From Malania oleifera (lineage: Eukaryota; Streptophyta; Magnoliopsida; Santalales; Ximeniaceae), in contig NC_080420.1 in NCBI RefSeq assembly GCF_029873635.1, positions 120,660,719 to 120,724,718 of the forward strand: a stretch of 64,000 nucleotides of DNA, given 5' to 3'. Below, piece after piece: positions 60,550-64,000 of the stretch; the first letter of the stretch is position 1; each line of letters opens with the position of its first letter. The position numbers and the translations under genes are program-made. Below the pieces are notes generated by a model. The model was given only the letters and a program-made list of their open reading frames with translations. It ran no database searches and was not told where the DNA came from.

Positions 60550-61919
60550 ATGCATCATAAAATACATGAACTGACGACGATCTTGATATGCAACAAAAAG
60601 CTTAATCGACTGCTCAGCAGAAAAAGTAGGGTCAACTTGAGAAAGCTGATCCCAAATGCGACTAACCTGAGCATGAAACTCGGAAATAGACTCTCCAGGT
60701 TCCTGATGCATCTAGGAAAGCCGAGTTTCCAACTAAAACTTGAGATTAGCATCACCACCACAGTTGTATCATTTTGCCAAAAAAATCCCAAGCAAGCTTG
60801 GAATTACGAAACTTAGGAAGTAAACTCTGAATAGTAGGAATTGATGTATCAATAAACTAGGAAAGGATCTTACAATGAGTACTTTCCTATTCATGAAGGG
60901 CCTCATCAAACTCCTCCATGGTTTGCTTGTCAGTTTTTGTGGATTTTTATTTTGTTCCAGTGACAAAATGTCATAATCTCCAACCAATCAAAAAAACCGA
61001 CATTTGTTGGGCTTAAGCATTGTAGTTTGAGTCATTCAAAACAATCTTTATAGGGCGAGCAACTTCATGTAAAGACACCATAAAAGAAAAAAAAATTGAT
61101 AACACTAAGCGATAGTATAAGTGCCTCAGTTCCTCAGAATCTGATCAGGTTCAATCAGACTCAAAAAAAAAAAAAAAAACAGCACCCATCCCTGTACAAG
61201 TACGTAAGAAGACTTTGTTCATCTCATGAAAATCATTATGGAAAAAGAGCAGCCGAAGAAAAACTAGAACTCTGAAAAGAAACAATTTTTTTTTGTTTTT
61301 TTATTAAAAAAAATCACAACTTGAGAGTCAAGGCAATTTCTTGCACATCTTCTTCATAAAAAATTTGAATGTCTTGCGCTTTAGAAAGGGCAGGAGCATG
61401 GACAACCTCCCCCACCGTAGAACCCACACTGCAATTCCAATTTTGCTCCTCAGCTACACAGCAAGGAATGGACAGCAGGAGCACGAGGGCGTACGGGCAC
61501 TGAGATCAGGGAGCAGATTGAGTGTGTTGGTTGGAGGTGGTGGTGGACAGATCTGTGGCGGCGGGGCAGTTGGTGCAACAGCGACTGAGCATGAAACTCG
61601 GAGAGTCGTGGGTGAGCCGTGGTCGTCGCCGGAGATCCTAGATGCTGGCTGGAGATTTTGGAGGCTGTGGAGCAGGGTCGTGCCGGTGATTATGGAGCAG
61701 GGAGCGGCGGCGGCAACTGAGAGACTCGAGACGAGTGAAGACTCGAGAGACTCAAAAAGATGAGATACTGAGAGACCAAAGACGAGATCACGAGAGAGAC
61801 TGTGAGACGAGAGTGGGACTGAGGGATTAGAGACGAGAGTCTCGCTGGAGACGATGATGACGACGTTGTCATAAACAGTGGGTGGCAGCGAGGAGTTTTA
61901 AGGAAAAGAAATTAGGCCG
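60550..61919 (-). mobile_element. Gag-like part and GA-rich leader of the short-LTR copia
   Basis: About 60550-61070 gives weak copia gag similarity on the minus strand. 61340-61919 is GC- and GA-rich with many GAGAC phrases and no recognised domain, and is taken as the leader next to the 5' LTR. I could not recognise a tRNA-Met primer site there. Confidence 0.5.
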
Positions 61920-62041
61920 TGTTGAAATTGATAAAACTTTATTAATCTCTCTTCGTACACATAAAACTATAAAAGGCCATCCTTTTATAAGAAGATACAC
62001 AAAGGTATTTTGAGGAGATATATGAGAGAGATATGCTAACA
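61920..62041 (-). repeat. 5' LTR of the short-LTR copia element
   Basis: 122 bases, collinear with 55607-55728, followed by the target duplication GAGGG (62042-62046). Confidence 0.88.
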
Positions 62042-62046
62042 GAGGG

Positions 62047-62815
62047 TATTTTTTATTAATAATATAAATAATAAATAATAATAGTTTTTTTATCGTGATG
62101 TATAAAATATTGATAATGCTTATTTTATAATTTTAAATCAAAATTTTAATATTTGATAACCATACGTTTTTAGTGTTAGATGCCATTAAGTGGACGAATA
62201 ATCATATTAAGGCGTTTGCTTGAAAGAGTATTTCCTTATTTAATATTTTATGAACTCTCAATAATAAATGATAACCCATAATTAAACATTACATAATTGC
62301 AAACGCAACTTATAAATGTGTTGGGGAAGGAGCATGCATTCTATTTCCTTTAAAAATGTGCTTCATCTTTGGAAATATGGGACTAATAAATTTCATTAAA
62401 TAAGCAAAGTTGCTTCCTTGCAAGTTATTTACATTCGTGGGTTTTGTCAAAATTAGCAAATGATCTCAATTTGGATGAATCATTCAAGTCGATATTGTGC
62501 TTAGTACAACCCTGCGGTGGATCACAGAATAGAGAATTGAGAGAATATTTATGGAATTGTATTATGAGAGGATCCAATAAAGAAATTAATCCAAGAAGCT
62601 AAAACATTATGAGAAGATAGACCATGGTTGGGCCTATATGCCCTGCTTGCCCTTCTCTAATTTGAGGGATCTCTCATATTGAGGATTCCAAGCTTTTCGA
62701 ACTCATAACAAATGGCAAGGAACACGAAGAGGGTTAGTAGTCTCTGCTGTTGCAAGTCCTTTTACTAAGACGACCCTCATGTTGGTTGAGTGAAATGAGG
62801 CATTAAGGCAATCTA
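62047..62815. other. Intergenic stretch
   Basis: AT-rich to about 62450, then more mixed sequence. No gene, RNA gene or repeat is recognised. Confidence 0.55.
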
Positions 62816-62995
62816 TGTAACGCCCCGAACCCTTAAACTCGGTCCGGTAGATTATTCCTAAAAATCATAATATTTCATAAATAGATAAATACATTCACAG
62901 CGGAAAACATAACTATTATCCTCAATTATAATAATAAATACTAGAGTTTACTAATTCTATTTGTAATCCACAATAGCCATTCATCACCTCTATTC

Positions 62996-63049
<54 letters not shown>

Positions 63050-64000
63050 CTCCAAAATAATCAATATTCACAAACATCAGTATGTTTCACAACCATTCAT
63101 ACCTCAGAAAAACTTTAAAACATAAAACATAACTTATTTACAACCCAAAATATCATCAAAATGTTTATACCCTTTTCTCTATCTAGAACCCCAAAAATGC
63201 TATCAACTTCGAGCTTTTTTAAGCTCGTTTACGTGGTGGTCCTGAAAAGAATAAACTCATAATCGGGTGAGACACATCTCAATAAGGGAAAGAAACAATA
63301 TATTAAAACAGCTTGTGATCAACATGAGATTATAATCAATATTTTAATATCATTTGCAAATCATTAACATAGCTTCTGAAAAACATTTCCTGATCCTATT
63401 CATACACATGCAGAATATTTACCCACGAGACTACCCAAAGATAAGGGTGATTACCCACTCATACAAGTAGCACCTCTCTGCCCTGACACATTAGGCAACC
63501 CAAAGGTCACAACAGAAGCATACTATGACACTCACCTTACTCAATAAGCCTTCAAGTAATAGATTAATCTCGTACTCACACAATTCATACAAAATTTACC
63601 AGCGAAAGTCCCCAAGAATAAGGAAATCTACCCGCCCATACAAGTAGTTTCCCTCTGCCCTAGTGCGTTATGCAGCCTACTGCTACATCTGATACCATTA
63701 GTGCACTCGTCTTTCTCAGTAAGCTCTCAGGCAAAGAGTTTGCCCTAACCTAGCATAACATGTTCTACTAGCATAAATATCTGATAATATCATAATACAT
63801 TATGCTGTTTGTCGTTATTCAAACATCCATAACTATTCATGTTCATAACTTTAGCATTTCATAGCATTTCACTTTACGTAACCTTTCACCTTTTATATCG
63901 TTCACATTTCATATTTCACTTCCATTTCATTCATTTTCATTTCATTCATTCGTACTACAGCTCCTTTTAGTTGTACATCAGTTAGTCCACATAAATATGC
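62816..64000 (-). mobile_element. Tekay/Del-like LTR, running off the right edge
   Basis: It begins TGTAACGCCCCGAACCC and follows the LTR at 4956-7556 closely through the reversed CTCACC/TACTGAG block (near 63268) and beyond. The possible left target copy is ATCTA (62811-62815). The rest is outside the window. It includes a (TA)22 run at 62999-63044. Confidence 0.8.

Larger units (their letters stand above)
55607..62041 (-). mobile_element. Ty1/copia element with 122-bp LTRs, broken, carrying a nested solo LTR
   Basis: Both LTRs (55607-55728 and 61920-62041) start TGTTGAAATTGATAAAA and end GATATGCTAACA, and the element is flanked by perfect GAGGG (55602-55606 and 62042-62046). Minus-strand order from right: GA-rich leader (61340-61919), gag-like part (about 60550-61070), integrase (60400-59870 and 59600-59180), RT (57250-56640), RNase H (56140-55770), and a GAGTTTGAGGGGGGA purine tract next to the left LTR. 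A Tekay-like LTR interrupts it at 57299-59175. The LTRs differ at roughly a tenth of positions by eye, so it is older than the SIRE-like element. It has many breaks. Confidence 0.85.

Noticed and set aside
61341-61763. 140-residue plus-strand frame
   Set aside because: It is antisense to the leader of the copia element and Arg/Gly/Glu-rich from GA-repeat composition; no domain is recognised.

Overview
The window is nuclear DNA of a woody-type flowering plant, most likely a eudicot. The evidence is spliced genes with plant-typical proteins (importin-alpha, a B-class LLM-type GATA factor), SIRE-, Tekay/Del- and Ogre/Tat-like LTR repeats, RTE-clade LINEs and a SINE family. I cannot name the species. 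It is split between nested retroelement fossils (1-26655 and 55607-64000) and a gene-bearing middle (about 28.9-55.0 kb). All three host genes lie on the minus strand.

Left block (1-26655): LTR retroelement insertions stacked several layers deep. A Tekay-like LTR (613-7673) is split by an Ogre/Tat-like solo LTR (856-3986) and an opposite-strand Tekay-like solo LTR (4956-7556), and is overrun at the left edge by another LTR end. An old minus-strand Ty1/copia element (about 8171-26655) is split by a Tekay-like solo LTR (8305-10425), a SIRE-like solo LTR (11113-13077) and a second SIRE-like LTR (about 14241-26028). That last LTR is itself split by a two-LTR SIRE-like element (15663-25043). Most joints show 5-bp target duplications with TG...CA ends.

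Gene block: a 144-residue GATA15/16-type gene (28943-29609) has three coding exons and paired G-boxes upstream. Two importin-alpha genes follow as a tandem duplicate (34996-45312 and 48122-54791). Each has ten coding exons of identical lengths, encodes 529 residues, and carries an intron in its 3' UTR just after the stop. They differ mainly in their introns. Copy A has a 2.6-kb RTE LINE in intron 1 and a 1.76-kb transposon-like insert in intron 5. Copy B has a decayed LINE on the opposite strand in intron 5. Two SINE copies with 16-bp target duplications lie between the GATA and importin genes.

Right block (55607-64000): a minus-strand copia element with 122-bp LTRs (55607-62041) is interrupted by a 1.88-kb Tekay-like solo LTR (57299-59175). 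A further Tekay-like LTR runs off the right edge.

The most unusual signal is in the LTRs. The SIRE-like and the Tekay-like LTRs each carry an array of GC-rich palindromes in the upstream part, before the TATA box. The two array types differ in their arms but share the centre GTCGAC.
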